A stretch of DNA of 45,136 nt from Candidatus Gastranaerophilales bacterium. Lineage in GTDB: Bacteria; Cyanobacteriota; Vampirovibrionia; Gastranaerophilales; Gastranaerophilaceae. The stretch lies in assembly GCA_944322895.1 (NCBI GenBank), contig CALUQL010000008.1:1-45136 (forward strand), in the 5' to 3' direction. A model generated the notes under the pieces. It was not told the DNA's origin. It made no database searches and saw only the letters and a program-made list of their open reading frames with translations. The position numbers and the translations under genes were made by a program. Numbering within the stretch: the first letter of the stretch is position 1; each line of letters opens with the position of its first letter. This document shows positions 9,037-18,212 of the stretch, one piece after another.

Positions 9037-10166
9037 TATATTCTTTTTATTACCTCTATTGCTTCATTTAAATCGTTTACTACTGTAAATTTTAATCCTG
9101 AATTATTCAATATCTCGGCACCTTGTTCTTTGTTTGTACCTTCCATTCTGACAATTACAGGACATTCTACGTTTAGTGTTTTTATTGCATTCTTGACACC
9201 TTCTGCAAGAAAATCACATCTCAAAATTCCGCCAAAAATGTTTATAAAAACAGCTTCTAAATTTTCATCAGATATTAAAAGCTTAAAGGCTTTTTCTATT
9301 TTTTCACTGCTTGCTCCACCACCAACATCTAAGAAATTTGCCGCATCTTTTCCTGCAAGTTTAATAACGTCCATTGTTGCCATTGCAAGCCCTGCACCAT
9401 TTACCATGCAGCCTATAGTGCCATCTAATTTAATGTAATTTAACCCGTATTTTTGAGCTTCTAATTCATATGGATTTTCTTCTGATTCATCTTTTAGCAA
9501 TAATATATCTTCATGTCTGAATAATGCATTGTCATCAAAATTAATTTTGGCATCTATTGCAATAACTTCTTTTTGTTTTGTTATTACTAACGGATTAATT
9601 TCAACGAGAGAAGCATCTTTTTCGATTGTAAGTCTATATAGCGATTTTACTATATCACATATTTTGTTTGTTATATTTTCGTCTAAACCAAGTTTTGATA
9701 CGGTTTCATAGGGATTGAAGTTAGCATCTATATGTTGAGTATATATTTTATCAGGCATAGATTTTGCTACTTCTTCAATATCCATTCCGCCTTCAGATGA
9801 AATAATAAAAGTAATACATTCATTTTTTCTGTCAAAGGTCAAACTTAAATATAATTCTTTATCAATATCAACACCTTGTTCAATTAGAATTTTATTTACT
9901 TTCTTTAGCCCTGCTTGAGTAGATTTTAACTCCATACCTAAAATATTATTAGCAATTTCAACTGCTTCATCATATGTTTTTGCAAGTTTAACTCCGCCTG
10001 CTTTACCTCTTGCACCTGAATGTACTTGCGCTTTTATTACACAAGGTAAGGATATTTCTTTTATTATATTTTCAATATCCTCACGTTTTTCACACAATAG
10101 AGAAAATGGAACTTTTATTCCATATTCTTTAAATAAATTTTTTGCTTGATATTCATGTATTTTCAT
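9036..10166 (-). CDS. sucC: Succinyl-CoA synthetase, beta subunit
   Basis: This 376-residue beta subunit starts [17 protein letters not shown], as the family does. It has an ATP-grasp domain ([19 protein letters not shown] region) and the C-terminal ligase domain with [22 protein letters not shown] and the loop FGGILRCD. The length is slightly under the usual 385-390. It supplies nucleotide binding and grasp chemistry to SucD. Its start codon abuts the stop of the O-antigen ligase gene, so it sits inside an operon that opens with envelope genes, an unusual setting for a TCA-type enzyme. Confidence 0.96.
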   Translation of the reverse strand: MKIHEYQAKNLFKEYGIKVPFSLLCEKREDIENIIKEISLPCVIKAQVHSGARGKAGGVKLAKTYDEAVEIANNILGMELKSTQAGLKKVNKILIEQGVDIDKELYLSLTFDRKNECITFIISSEGGMDIEEVAKSMPDKIYTQHIDANFNPYETVSKLGLDENITNKICDIVKSLYRLTIEKDASLVEINPLVITKQKEVIAIDAKINFDDNALFRHEDILLLKDESEENPYELEAQKYGLNYIKLDGTIGCMVNGAGLAMATMDVIKLAGKDAANFLDVGGGASSEKIEKAFKLLISDENLEAVFINIFGGILRCDFLAEGVKNAIKTLNVECPVIVRMEGTNKEQGAEILNNSGLKFTVVNDLNEAIEVIKRI

Positions 10167-11534
10167 TTATTTAACCGTAGTTTCTTTCCTAATCATAACT
10201 GTTAATATTGCTGCCATTGTCCAAAATAGATATTGTATTTGGGGTCTAAAGTATACAGTATCAAATAAACCATGTACCATCACCGCTAAAATTGATATTA
10301 ATGGAACAAACAATAATATTTTGGTAATTATATCTTTTGAGTTTATAAAACATTTTACTGCTGAATATATTAATGTACCTATAAATAAGATATAAGCTAA
10401 AAGCGCAAAAATTCCGCTTTCCACTGCCATTTCAAGAAATATACAATAGCAGCTTAATGCATCAAAGCCTGATAACATATATAAACCGTATATTTCACGG
10501 AAAACTTTATTTCCTACGCCAATTCCGCAAATAGGGTTATCTTGAAACATTTGAATTGCAGAGTTATATACATTCATTCTGAAAGATGTTGAAGAATCAC
10601 CCCTCAGAATAAATATAGACATTAATCTGTTAAATATGCCATGGTTAAGGAACATAAATAAAACAGCCCCAATAGAACCTAATCCAATAAGGGTTTTCCA
10701 TAGTTTTTTTAGTTTTTCATTATTGAAATCATAAAAAATTATCTGAAATGATGCAATAACAATACCAATAATAATTGTAAATAAAGCAAGATAAGCACCT
10801 CTACAACCCGTTAAGAATATACAAAGAGCACTTATTAATAAGCAAATACCTGCTATTGTTGCTAATTTTATTTTTCTTTTTTCAACAAACAAACTAATTA
10901 CAGCTAAAATTGATGCAATTCCTGTTATTAAATATCCGCCAAATAAATTGGGATTATATGGTTTTAAAGTTCCATATACTCTTGATAGTACATCTTCTGG
11001 ATTAACATAACTTGTATCTTGCCAGGTTGAGATATTTTCTACTCCTATTGTGTTTTGTATAAGTCCTATTACACTTTCGATACTTATTAATGAAGCAATT
11101 ACAAAGAACAACATAGGAATATATTTTTTGTTATTTTTTAAAAATTGACATAAAGCAAAATAGAAAGCAAAATATATAAGCGTTTTCATAAAACCATACA
11201 GGCTTTGAAACGGCATTAAAGATGTAAAGTTTGTTATTAAGCAAATCAAAAGGTAAACTAACAAATAAAAATTACAATGTTCAAGCTCAAGCTTTTCTCC
11301 TTTTGTAATTATTGTTTTAAAAATAACAAGTGCAGGAACAAAAAATGAAATAACACCTATCATTTCTGTATTAGCAAAAGTAGAAACAACAAATGTTGAT
11401 ATTATGAAAAACAATATTAAATAATCAATATTAGATAATATAAAGCTGTTTTTTCTGACATTATCTGTTCTGCTTTGGATAAAAGCCAAAATGCTGTTTA
11501 CGACATTAAAAATTCCTGATTCTAATATTCTCAT
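10167..11534 (-). CDS. O-antigen ligase / polymerase family membrane protein (Wzy_C)
   Basis: A polytopic protein of 455 residues with about 11-12 hydrophobic segments. The large periplasmic loop and following segment carry O-antigen ligase family features: LKPYNPNLFGGYL near 190, LTGCRGAYLALF near 243, and the SSFRMNVYNSAIQMFQDNPI / GIGVGN block near 310-335, followed by EMAVESGI. Such proteins join or polymerise undecaprenyl-linked glycans at the periplasmic face. Its ATG overlaps the DUF4330 stop by one base, and sucC follows directly. Whether it is a WaaL ligase, a Wzy polymerase or another glycan ligase cannot be settled here. Confidence 0.82.
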   Translation of the reverse strand: MRILESGIFNVVNSILAFIQSRTDNVRKNSFILSNIDYLILFFIISTFVVSTFANTEMIGVISFFVPALVIFKTIITKGEKLELEHCNFYLLVYLLICLITNFTSLMPFQSLYGFMKTLIYFAFYFALCQFLKNNKKYIPMLFFVIASLISIESVIGLIQNTIGVENISTWQDTSYVNPEDVLSRVYGTLKPYNPNLFGGYLITGIASILAVISLFVEKRKIKLATIAGICLLISALCIFLTGCRGAYLALFTIIIGIVIASFQIIFYDFNNEKLKKLWKTLIGLGSIGAVLFMFLNHGIFNRLMSIFILRGDSSTSFRMNVYNSAIQMFQDNPICGIGVGNKVFREIYGLYMLSGFDALSCYCIFLEMAVESGIFALLAYILFIGTLIYSAVKCFINSKDIITKILLFVPLISILAVMVHGLFDTVYFRPQIQYLFWTMAAILTVMIRKETTVK

Positions 11535-12049
11535 TATTTATTTTGATTTTCTTCAACCTCATATACATTTGAAATAGTACCTTGGTATTTGTATTTTTCG
11601 CCTTCTATGACAACAGGAATACCCATTTTAAGTTTATTTCCGCCAACAACAAATCCATCAGGAGTTTTCTTCGCTGTATCTTCGAGTTTAACGATTAAGT
11701 CAAACAAATTAGGCATAGAAACATCTTCTATAATTCTGAAACCTTCATTTGTATTTGCAGGAATTGTAGTCATTCTCGGACGACCATCCATTGCAACAAT
11801 TTTTAATTTTGTATACGGAACATTCCTTATTGTTATAAAAGCATCTTCACCGGGTTTAAAAGGACTTTCTGTTGAAGATATTGTAACCCCTCTAAAAAAT
11901 ACATCAAATTGAACTTTTACTTCTTTTTCAATAGGAAGATTTGAAAAATTCTTTTTCTTAAATATAACAAATGCCCCAACTATAATTAATATAACAATAG
12001 CGGCAATTATTACATAATCAGTTAATTTTAGTTTTTTTAATATATTCAT
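11534..12049 (-). CDS. DUF4330 family membrane-anchored protein
   Basis: The 171-residue product has one N-terminal membrane helix (DYVIIAAIVILIIVGAFVIF, residues 11-30). A beta-rich extracytoplasmic domain follows, including KVQFDVFFRGV, GEDAFITIRNVPYTKLKIV and GNKLKMGIPVVIEG. This layout matches DUF4330, a family I associate with cyanobacteria and relatives. It lies between the heptose kinase and the O-antigen ligase with overlapping stop and start, so a role in surface glycan assembly is a reasonable inference. No catalytic motif is visible. Confidence 0.72.
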   Translation of the reverse strand: MNILKKLKLTDYVIIAAIVILIIVGAFVIFKKKNFSNLPIEKEVKVQFDVFFRGVTISSTESPFKPGEDAFITIRNVPYTKLKIVAMDGRPRMTTIPANTNEGFRIIEDVSMPNLFDLIVKLEDTAKKTPDGFVVGGNKLKMGIPVVIEGEKYKYQGTISNVYEVEENQNK

Positions 12050-12057
12050 AAAACCTC

Positions 12058-13092
12058 CTAAGCATTAATTTTACAGCTGTTAAAATCCATTTTTCTTAAA
12101 GTTTCTTTTAAAATAGGTATTGTTGTAGTAGCACAGCCAAAATACCTTATTACAATACTTGCGGCTAAATTACCTAGAATAGCAGCGTCCTTTTTAGTTA
12201 ATCCTGCTGCCATTGCAAGTGTATAAGTTGCAACTACGGTATCACCTGCGCCTGTTACATCAAATACATCAGTTTTATTGAAAACAGGTATTTTCTCAAA
12301 ATTTCCGTTCTTTTCAAATAATGCCATTCCATCACCGCCAAGAGTTATCAATGCTGATTGAGCATTTGTTTTAGCAAGCATTTCTTCTCCTGCTTTTTTT
12401 AATGTAGTTTGATCTTTAATAAAGAAACCAACAAACTTTTCGCTGTCAGGTTGATTTGGAGTCATAGATGTAACACCTTGAAATCTATCCAAATCTTTTT
12501 GAGAGTCAACAACAATGATTTTATTATATTTATGGCATAATTCTATAGCTTTATTTATAACATTTTCAGTTAAAAGACCTATATTATAATCTGATAATAT
12601 AACAGCATCATGTAATGGTATTGCTTTTTCCATTTGTGCAATTACTTTTTCTTCTGCTTCTTTTGAAAGAGGATCAATTGTTTCTCTATCAATTCTTACA
12701 ATTTGCTGTGTTACGGATTGAGAACAAGAACCTGAAATTCTTGTTTTAACGGTAGTTGCTCTTGTCTCATCTTCAACCATATAATCCGTATTAACATTTG
12801 CATCTTTAAATGCTTTTAATAATATAGGAGCATAATAGTCTTTTCCGTATGTTCCTATAACACTGACTTTTCCGCCATTCAATGATGAAATATTATGAGC
12901 AGCATTAGAGGCAGCTCCAAGTATAACTTTTGTATTGTAATGACGCAGAATTAAAACAGGAGCTTCTCTACTCATTCTGTCGGTAGTTCCGTATACCATT
13001 TCATCTATAGCCATATCACCAATAACTAGAATAGAAGGTTTTGAAAGATTATCTATTCGTCTTAAAATCTCTTCTTTTTCAACAGTGAACAT
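12058..13092 (-). CDS. hldA: D-glycero-beta-D-manno-heptose-7-phosphate kinase (HldA/RfaE domain I type)
   Basis: This PfkB-family sugar kinase is 344 residues from the chosen start. The N-terminal VIGDMAIDEMVYG and REAPVLILRHY blocks are those of the RfaE kinase domain. GAASNAAHNI forms the substrate site and DVTGAGDTVVATYTLAMAAG holds the catalytic Asp and anion hole. The cytidylyltransferase half of bifunctional HldE is absent. It phosphorylates heptose 7-phosphate on the way to ADP-heptose for lipopolysaccharide. Two ATGs exist, at 13098 and 13092. GGAG lies two bases before the first and eight before the second, so I take 13092. It is the first gene of the operon that runs to sucD. Confidence 0.85.
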   Translation of the reverse strand: MFTVEKEEILRRIDNLSKPSILVIGDMAIDEMVYGTTDRMSREAPVLILRHYNTKVILGAASNAAHNISSLNGGKVSVIGTYGKDYYAPILLKAFKDANVNTDYMVEDETRATTVKTRISGSCSQSVTQQIVRIDRETIDPLSKEAEEKVIAQMEKAIPLHDAVILSDYNIGLLTENVINKAIELCHKYNKIIVVDSQKDLDRFQGVTSMTPNQPDSEKFVGFFIKDQTTLKKAGEEMLAKTNAQSALITLGGDGMALFEKNGNFEKIPVFNKTDVFDVTGAGDTVVATYTLAMAAGLTKKDAAILGNLAASIVIRYFGCATTTIPILKETLRKMDFNSCKINA

Positions 13093-13115
13093 AACCATAT
13101 CTCCGATTTAAAAAA

Positions 13116-13144
13116 TTGTTTAAACTAATAATTTACTTTATAAT
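13116..13144 (+). promoter_or_regulatory. Promoter of the 13172 gene
   Basis: TTGTTT, 17 bases, then a perfect TATAAT, giving a predicted start near 13151 and a leader of about 20 bases. The spacer is shared with the divergent hldA gene. Confidence 0.6.
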
Positions 13145-13171
13145 AGTAGCATAAAATTATAGAATTGATTT

Positions 13172-13804
13172 ATGGATATTATAAAAGATAAAGAATCAAA
13201 GGTTTCGTTTATAGGATTATCTCTTGGCGGCTTGAGTACAACAGAGTCTGCGGTTGCAGTTTTGGATAAGAATTTGCATGTTGTCTTGTTAGATAAACTC
13301 TTTTCAATGAATGATGTAAAATATTTCCTTGATAATTGGGCAGGCAAACAAAATTCTCTTATCTTAGTATCAATACCGGAAAATGAAGTAATGCTCAGTA
13401 CAAAATGGAAATATAATTCAAGAACCTATGATATTGTTAACTTTGATAAAAAAATGATAAACCGTGACAATTGGACAAAAAGATTTTCAAATCGAGGAAG
13501 TGAATATTTTAAAGAATTATCTGATAAAGGTATTGATATCTATAGATTTGATGTTGATAATATGAAGAAATTCTTTGGAAACTGCTATGCATATAGAGAA
13601 AGAACACCTATTGATTGTAAGTCTTTGCAAGATACCCTAAGACTCAAATATAATATGTGGGAACTACCTGTTAATATGTTACCGGTTGCTCAATTAGAGG
13701 CAATTTTGGGTGCTTTCTTAGCTCAAATGATTGCTACTGATAATAAAGAGTTTAAATATAAAAGAATTGGAATATATGAAAATCTTCCTATATTGGGAAT
13801 TTGA
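13172..13804 (+). CDS. Hypothetical protein, possibly RNase H-like fold (DUF429-like)
   Basis: A soluble 210-residue protein. The start (VSFIGLSLGGLSTTESAVAV followed by LDKNLHVVLLDKLFS) resembles the first strands of RNase H-like/DUF429 proteins, and SLILVSIPENE could be the second acidic strand. The C-terminal part (LQDTLRLKYN, LEAILGAFLAQMIA) is helical. I cannot align a complete acidic catalytic set, so the fold is a tentative reading. It has its own promoter, and its stop abuts that of the convergent nucleotidyltransferase-like gene with no room for a separate terminator. Confidence 0.5.
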   Translation: MDIIKDKESKVSFIGLSLGGLSTTESAVAVLDKNLHVVLLDKLFSMNDVKYFLDNWAGKQNSLILVSIPENEVMLSTKWKYNSRTYDIVNFDKKMINRDNWTKRFSNRGSEYFKELSDKGIDIYRFDVDNMKKFFGNCYAYRERTPIDCKSLQDTLRLKYNMWELPVNMLPVAQLEAILGAFLAQMIATDNKEFKYKRIGIYENLPILGI

Positions 13805-14977
13805 TTAAATATTTAAAATAAGAGAATACATTTCTGTTATATTACCCATTTCATTTTGATTATTGGAATCTATATTTTCAAAATATTCTTTATGCTCATA
13901 ATTTTTTTGCATAAAAGAGAAATATATAATATCTCTTACAATGCTAAATTGCTCATCAAGACTCATTGATTTAAAATCTTTGATTAATTGCAATCTTTTC
14001 AAATGTTTTTCTTTTAATTTATTATTTAAGCCCCTTTGTTTCATAAGATTACTGAATCTAAACAATGGAGATTTTTTTATTTTTCTCATAAAATCAGGCG
14101 AAAAATTATTTTCATTGACTATTCCGTCACGAATCAGTTCAACCAGCATTGCACTTTTATAATACTGAGTTCTTTTATCATCATCTTTGGGTATAAAACT
14201 TGCTAATCTTATATTAAACTCTGCTGATTTAACAAAATCATTAGTGTCATCAGTTAAATTCTTTTCAAATCTTTCTAAATCTTCAGACGAGAACTCCGCT
14301 TTTTGAAAGGCTTCATCAGCTAGCTTGAGCCCTTCTTCTATATAAGAAACTGATAATACTTCAGGGAGTCCTGATGCGTGTGTAGATAATACTCTTTGAT
14401 TAACAAAATCTTTAAATTGCCACCTTATAGCTCCTGGGTACCAAGGTTCTTCATGCCATTTTGGATCTATTATCATAAATAAAGCATCACAATCACTACC
14501 GGGGATAGCCACACCTCTACCGATAGAAGAATTTTTATCATAACCTATGAACTTAACATCAAAATCTTCTTTTTGTGCTAGAAAATGAATGGATTTTTCA
14601 ATCTCACTTTCCGCTTTTTGTTTAACTTTGTCTAAATCAGGAAACCCTGTTTCTTTACAAAATAAGTCTATAAATTCCCTTTTTTGACGAAGCGATAAAT
14701 TATCCAGTATGCTAAGCTTTCTAATTGCTTCAATATTTGGAGCTATATAAGGTCCTCTATCAGGATTAAAATATTCTTTCTCAGGGTTCTCGTACTTTAT
14801 ATCATCCCAAAAAGCTTGCAAATCAGCATTTTTACATAGCGAAACCGGTTGATAATAAGCGCCCAAAACACTTTGGGATTGTTGCTCAGTATTGCATTCA
14901 GTTTTATTTGCTGAATTTTGACCATTAAAATTAATAGGTTTTATTAATTTATTATAGATACAAGAATTTATTTTCAT
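13805..14977 (-). CDS. Nucleotidyltransferase-fold hypothetical protein
   Basis: The 390-residue protein has a polymerase-beta-like motif, SSIGRGVAIPGSDCDALFMI near residues 154-173. It matches the G-S/G...D-x-D pattern of nucleotidyltransferases with Asp pair SDCD. Much of the C-terminal half is helical and charged (KIKKSPLFRF, LNNKLKEKHLKRL), as in proteins that bind nucleotides or RNA. The N-terminus contains KPINFNGQN, a short motif also found in the 24278 protein. No clear Shine-Dalgarno precedes the ATG. TATAAT ends five bases before the ATG, which would give an almost leaderless transcript. Substrate unknown. Confidence 0.55.
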   Translation of the reverse strand: MKINSCIYNKLIKPINFNGQNSANKTECNTEQQSQSVLGAYYQPVSLCKNADLQAFWDDIKYENPEKEYFNPDRGPYIAPNIEAIRKLSILDNLSLRQKREFIDLFCKETGFPDLDKVKQKAESEIEKSIHFLAQKEDFDVKFIGYDKNSSIGRGVAIPGSDCDALFMIIDPKWHEEPWYPGAIRWQFKDFVNQRVLSTHASGLPEVLSVSYIEEGLKLADEAFQKAEFSSEDLERFEKNLTDDTNDFVKSAEFNIRLASFIPKDDDKRTQYYKSAMLVELIRDGIVNENNFSPDFMRKIKKSPLFRFSNLMKQRGLNNKLKEKHLKRLQLIKDFKSMSLDEQFSIVRDIIYFSFMQKNYEHKEYFENIDSNNQNEMGNITEMYSLILNI

Positions 14978-15012
14978 ATCTATTATAAAACTTAAGATAT
15001 TTTTTTTTGCAC

Positions 15013-15041
15013 AAAAAATACCGCCATTATAATGGCGGTAT
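15013..15041 (-). terminator. Terminator of the PPi-PFK gene
   Basis: A perfect 24-base palindrome (ATACCGCCATTA and its complement) is followed on the minus strand by six T residues. It lies 20 bases after the pfp stop codon. Confidence 0.85.
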
Positions 15042-15060
15042 CTTCTTATATAAACTCTTT

Positions 15061-16740
15061 TTATACAGCAGTTAATTTCGCTGCATTTTCAAGTCTTAAA
15101 GTTTCAGTTGTAATGTCACATACACTGGATGGTCCAAAGTATTGAATTGAACCCGGGAATATGTATTTATCTTCCATAGCCCATTTTTCTCTGTTTTCTT
15201 CTAATACTTTAAATACAGGTCCATTAAGTTCAACCAAAGCTTTCTTTATAACCGGCTTGAATTGACCATGGCGTTTTTCCATATTCATCATCATTGTTAA
15301 TGGTACACCACCTGCTACCCATTCAGATGCAGGAGCTGATAAGTTCTTAACAGATGATAAATAACCTGTTAAACCAAATTTCATTAAAGCAAATGCATTA
15401 TAACCTAATGAATAGCAATAATCAGCATCAAAGTTAGAAGGGAATGCACATCTTCCTTCATAACCGAAGAAGTGACATTGCGCTGAGAATTTACCATTGA
15501 ATTCACCTGCTTTTTTCATTTCTGATAATCTTGCACTTACCATTTCTATTAACAATTTTTCAGTTTCAATTTTAGAAACTTGAACATTACCATGAGGGTC
15601 TCTGTCCATTAATAATTGTTGTTTAATCATTACAGGTAATGATGTAAATACAGCTGCATCTTCAGAATTTAATTTGCCTTTTATAATTTCAAATTTTGTA
15701 TTTTCATCAGCATTTTTATATGTTGAATCATTTTCAAGAACAGCTAAAGTATCATTTAAATTTGCAATCATTGCTTTAAATTCAGGAATAAACTCAATTA
15801 AACCTTCAGGAATTAAAGCAATACCGAAATTTTTACCTATTGCAGCTCTTCTTGCAACTATATCTGCCATATAATCAACTATTTGTTTTAATGACATTTT
15901 CTTTTCTTCAACTTCTTCAGAAATTAAAGTAATATTTGGTTGAGTTTGAAGTGCAACTTCTAAACCAACGTGAGTAGCGCTTCTACCCATTAATTTTATA
16001 AAGTGCCAATACTTTTTAGCAGAATTAGCATCTCTTAAAATATTTCCAATCAGTTCAGCATATGTTTTTGTTGCTGTATCAAAACCGAAAGAAATTTCAA
16101 TTTGATCATTTTTTAAGTCGCCATCAATTGTTTTAGGACATCCGATAACTTGAATACCTGCATTATTTTTAACAAACCATTCAGCAAGCATTGCAGCATT
16201 TGTATTAGAATCGTCACCACCAATAATTACAACACCTGTTATACCTAAATCTTTACAAACTTTTAAAGCTTTTTGGAATTGTTCTTCAGTTTCTAATTTT
16301 GTTCTGCCTGAACCGATAATATCAAATCCGCCTGTATTTCTGTATGCATCTATTTTTTCAGGAGTAAATTCAATATAATCGCCTTCAATAATACCTGAGG
16401 GGCCTCCTAAGAAACCGTATAGTTTACTTTCAGGATTTGATTGTTTTAAAGCATCATATAAACCCGCAATTACATTGTGTCCACCGGGAGCTTGTCCGCC
16501 TGATAGGATTACACCAATGTTTCTTTTTCCACATGCTTCTTTTGTTGAAGTTGTTTTGAAAGTTACAACAGGTTTTCCGTATGTGTTTGCAAATAATTCT
16601 TTAATTTGTTCTGCATCTTTTACACATTCTGTTTTGCTGCCTTCAATCATAGCAAGATTATTAATACCACCAGCTAATGATGATGGGAGTTTTGGTTGGT
16701 ATTTTAATCTTTCAATTTGAAGTGAAGAAAGTTCTTTCAT
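15061..16740 (-). CDS. pfp: Diphosphate--fructose-6-phosphate 1-phosphotransferase, long type
   Basis: A 559-residue member of the long PPi-PFK group, which has plant beta-subunit and spirochaete/chlamydial relatives. It has the PPi-type pair of motifs: GGDDSNTNA (second Asp blocks the ATP site) and [11 protein letters not shown] (Lys in place of the ATP-form residue, catalytic Asp in TIDGD). [15 protein letters not shown] forms the phosphate loop and [13 protein letters not shown] binds fructose 6-phosphate. It catalyses the reversible phosphorylation of fructose 6-phosphate with pyrophosphate and so saves ATP in glycolysis, common in anaerobes. GGAGA six bases before the ATG supports the start. 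It is a single-gene transcript with its own terminator. Confidence 0.95.
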   Translation of the reverse strand: MKELSSLQIERLKYQPKLPSSLAGGINNLAMIEGSKTECVKDAEQIKELFANTYGKPVVTFKTTSTKEACGKRNIGVILSGGQAPGGHNVIAGLYDALKQSNPESKLYGFLGGPSGIIEGDYIEFTPEKIDAYRNTGGFDIIGSGRTKLETEEQFQKALKVCKDLGITGVVIIGGDDSNTNAAMLAEWFVKNNAGIQVIGCPKTIDGDLKNDQIEISFGFDTATKTYAELIGNILRDANSAKKYWHFIKLMGRSATHVGLEVALQTQPNITLISEEVEEKKMSLKQIVDYMADIVARRAAIGKNFGIALIPEGLIEFIPEFKAMIANLNDTLAVLENDSTYKNADENTKFEIIKGKLNSEDAAVFTSLPVMIKQQLLMDRDPHGNVQVSKIETEKLLIEMVSARLSEMKKAGEFNGKFSAQCHFFGYEGRCAFPSNFDADYCYSLGYNAFALMKFGLTGYLSSVKNLSAPASEWVAGGVPLTMMMNMEKRHGQFKPVIKKALVELNGPVFKVLEENREKWAMEDKYIFPGSIQYFGPSSVCDITTETLRLENAAKLTAV

Positions 16741-16777
16741 TTAGTTCTCCATTCTTTTTGTACCAAATTACACAAAA

Positions 16778-16786
16778 ATTGTAGCA
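16778..16786 (-). promoter_or_regulatory. Candidate extended -10 promoter of pfp
   Basis: On the minus strand TGCTACAAT matches the extended -10 form TGnTAtAAT with one change, 37 bases before the pfp ATG. No good -35 is seen at the usual distance. Confidence 0.4.
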
Positions 16787-16874
16787 TAAAAATTTTTAAC
16801 TATCTAAAAAATTAGCTGTTTGTGTAATTTAAATGCTCTTTATTTTTCTAATAATAAATTCAAAGAGGTGGACT

Positions 16875-17225
16875 ATGAAAAATATAAAATATTGGATTCT
16901 TATTTTTGCATTAAATTGCAACTCTGTTTTCGCTTTTAATTACACTGAAACAGACAAAGAAATGTTTTATGATGCTTTTTTGGATGGTTATTTCACTGAA
17001 ATAGCGAAAAGTATTAACAAATTGGATATTGAACAATCACAAAAAGATAAACTTGTTAAAACGATAAAACAACAAACAAATAAACAAGAATTAATAAATT
17101 CTTCTTGGGCTTGTATTCAAAAATACCCTATTCAACAAATAGTTCCTGCTTCTGTTATTTGTACTTCGGACTGGACTCAAAAGCAAGCTTTAAAAAATCA
17201 AAATCTTTTCAATTCAATTAAATAA
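16875..17225 (+). CDS. Small exported hypothetical protein
   Basis: From the ATG at 16875, with GAGGTGG a few bases upstream, the product is 116 residues with a signal peptide ending NSVFA before FNYTETDKEM. An upstream ATG at 16833 would add 14 residues and hide the signal. The mature part is helical and Gln/Lys/Ile-rich, with two cysteines (SSWACIQK and VICTSDW) that could form a disulfide. Its stop codon overlaps the 3' end of the convergent glycosyltransferase by eight bases. Family unknown. Confidence 0.6.
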   Translation: MKNIKYWILIFALNCNSVFAFNYTETDKEMFYDAFLDGYFTEIAKSINKLDIEQSQKDKLVKTIKQQTNKQELINSSWACIQKYPIQQIVPASVICTSDWTQKQALKNQNLFNSIK

Positions 17226-18210
17226 AAAACGATTTTATTAATCCTCTAAAAAATCTTTTATCAAAAGATAGAAATATTCTTTTATAAATTAAAATCAAAT
17301 TTGTTTTATTGAATTTTTCTTTAAAATAATCTTTATTAGAAGATATAAATTTAAACATTTGACTTCTTATTTTTTTATTATTTCTAAAATAATTATTTTG
17401 AGTCTTTTCCTTTAAATACTTTTTATTGCCCATAACAGGATTTGCCAGTGAATAATTAGATGAATGCCTTCTATATGCATATAAGACTTTATAAATAATC
17501 GCACTCGACCCTATAAGATGACAAAAAGAAAACATAAATTTGTCAGCCGTTATTTTCAACTGTCTTGTTTTTTCTAAAAGTAATAACATATCACATACAG
17601 ATTTTCTCATCATTGCTGAAGTTGTAGGTCCCCAATGCCAAGTTGCAAAGCTGTATTTATCATTATCCAAAACTTTGACTTCTCCGTTCTCGTTATTGAT
17701 ACCTTCAGCATGTCTGTATTCTAAAAATTCTTCGTATGATTTATTTTCTATCTGGATTTTATTTCCTTTTTTTCTGGGACTATCTATTGAACTTAAAGTA
17801 TGAATAATATTATTTTCATCAATTTCTGCTTGCTGACATGTTGTTAAGGCTACTGATACTTTCATATGTGTTTCTATATGAACAGCACAGAATTCAGGAA
17901 ATAAGATATCGTCTCCATCCACAGCACATATAAATTGACCTGTAGAAACTTTTAAGCCAGCCAGGAAAGAAGCTAACTGTCCTATATTATTTTCATTTTG
18001 TATAAATTTGACAGAAAGTTCTAAATTACTATTTATAAATTCTTGTATTTTTTCTCTTGTTGAATCTTTGGAAACGTCATCAACAATAATAATTTCATAA
18101 TTTTTATAAGTCTGATTTTTTATACTCATTAAGCAATCACACACAAAGTTTTCAAAATTGTGTGTGATTACTATAAATGATACTTTTGGTAAATTTAAAA
18201 AATCTTCCAT
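17218..18210 (-). CDS. GT2 family glycosyltransferase
   Basis: This 330-residue protein begins with the GT-A fold: VSFIVITHNFENFVCDCL, then SIKNQTYKNYEIIIVDDVSKD, and the DxD-type AVDGDDILFPEF near residue 100. The middle has WHWGPTTSAMMRK, typical of acceptor-side loops. The C-terminus is basic (KRIFLSFDKRFFRGLIKSFF) and may sit at the membrane. It would move a nucleotide-activated sugar to a surface glycan. It starts two bases after the gltX stop and is probably coupled to it. That pairing of housekeeping and envelope genes is likely incidental. Donor and acceptor unknown. Confidence 0.85.
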   Translation of the reverse strand: MEDFLNLPKVSFIVITHNFENFVCDCLMSIKNQTYKNYEIIIVDDVSKDSTREKIQEFINSNLELSVKFIQNENNIGQLASFLAGLKVSTGQFICAVDGDDILFPEFCAVHIETHMKVSVALTTCQQAEIDENNIIHTLSSIDSPRKKGNKIQIENKSYEEFLEYRHAEGINNENGEVKVLDNDKYSFATWHWGPTTSAMMRKSVCDMLLLLEKTRQLKITADKFMFSFCHLIGSSAIIYKVLYAYRRHSSNYSLANPVMGNKKYLKEKTQNNYFRNNKKIRSQMFKFISSNKDYFKEKFNKTNLILIYKRIFLSFDKRFFRGLIKSFFI

Positions 18211-18212
18211 AT

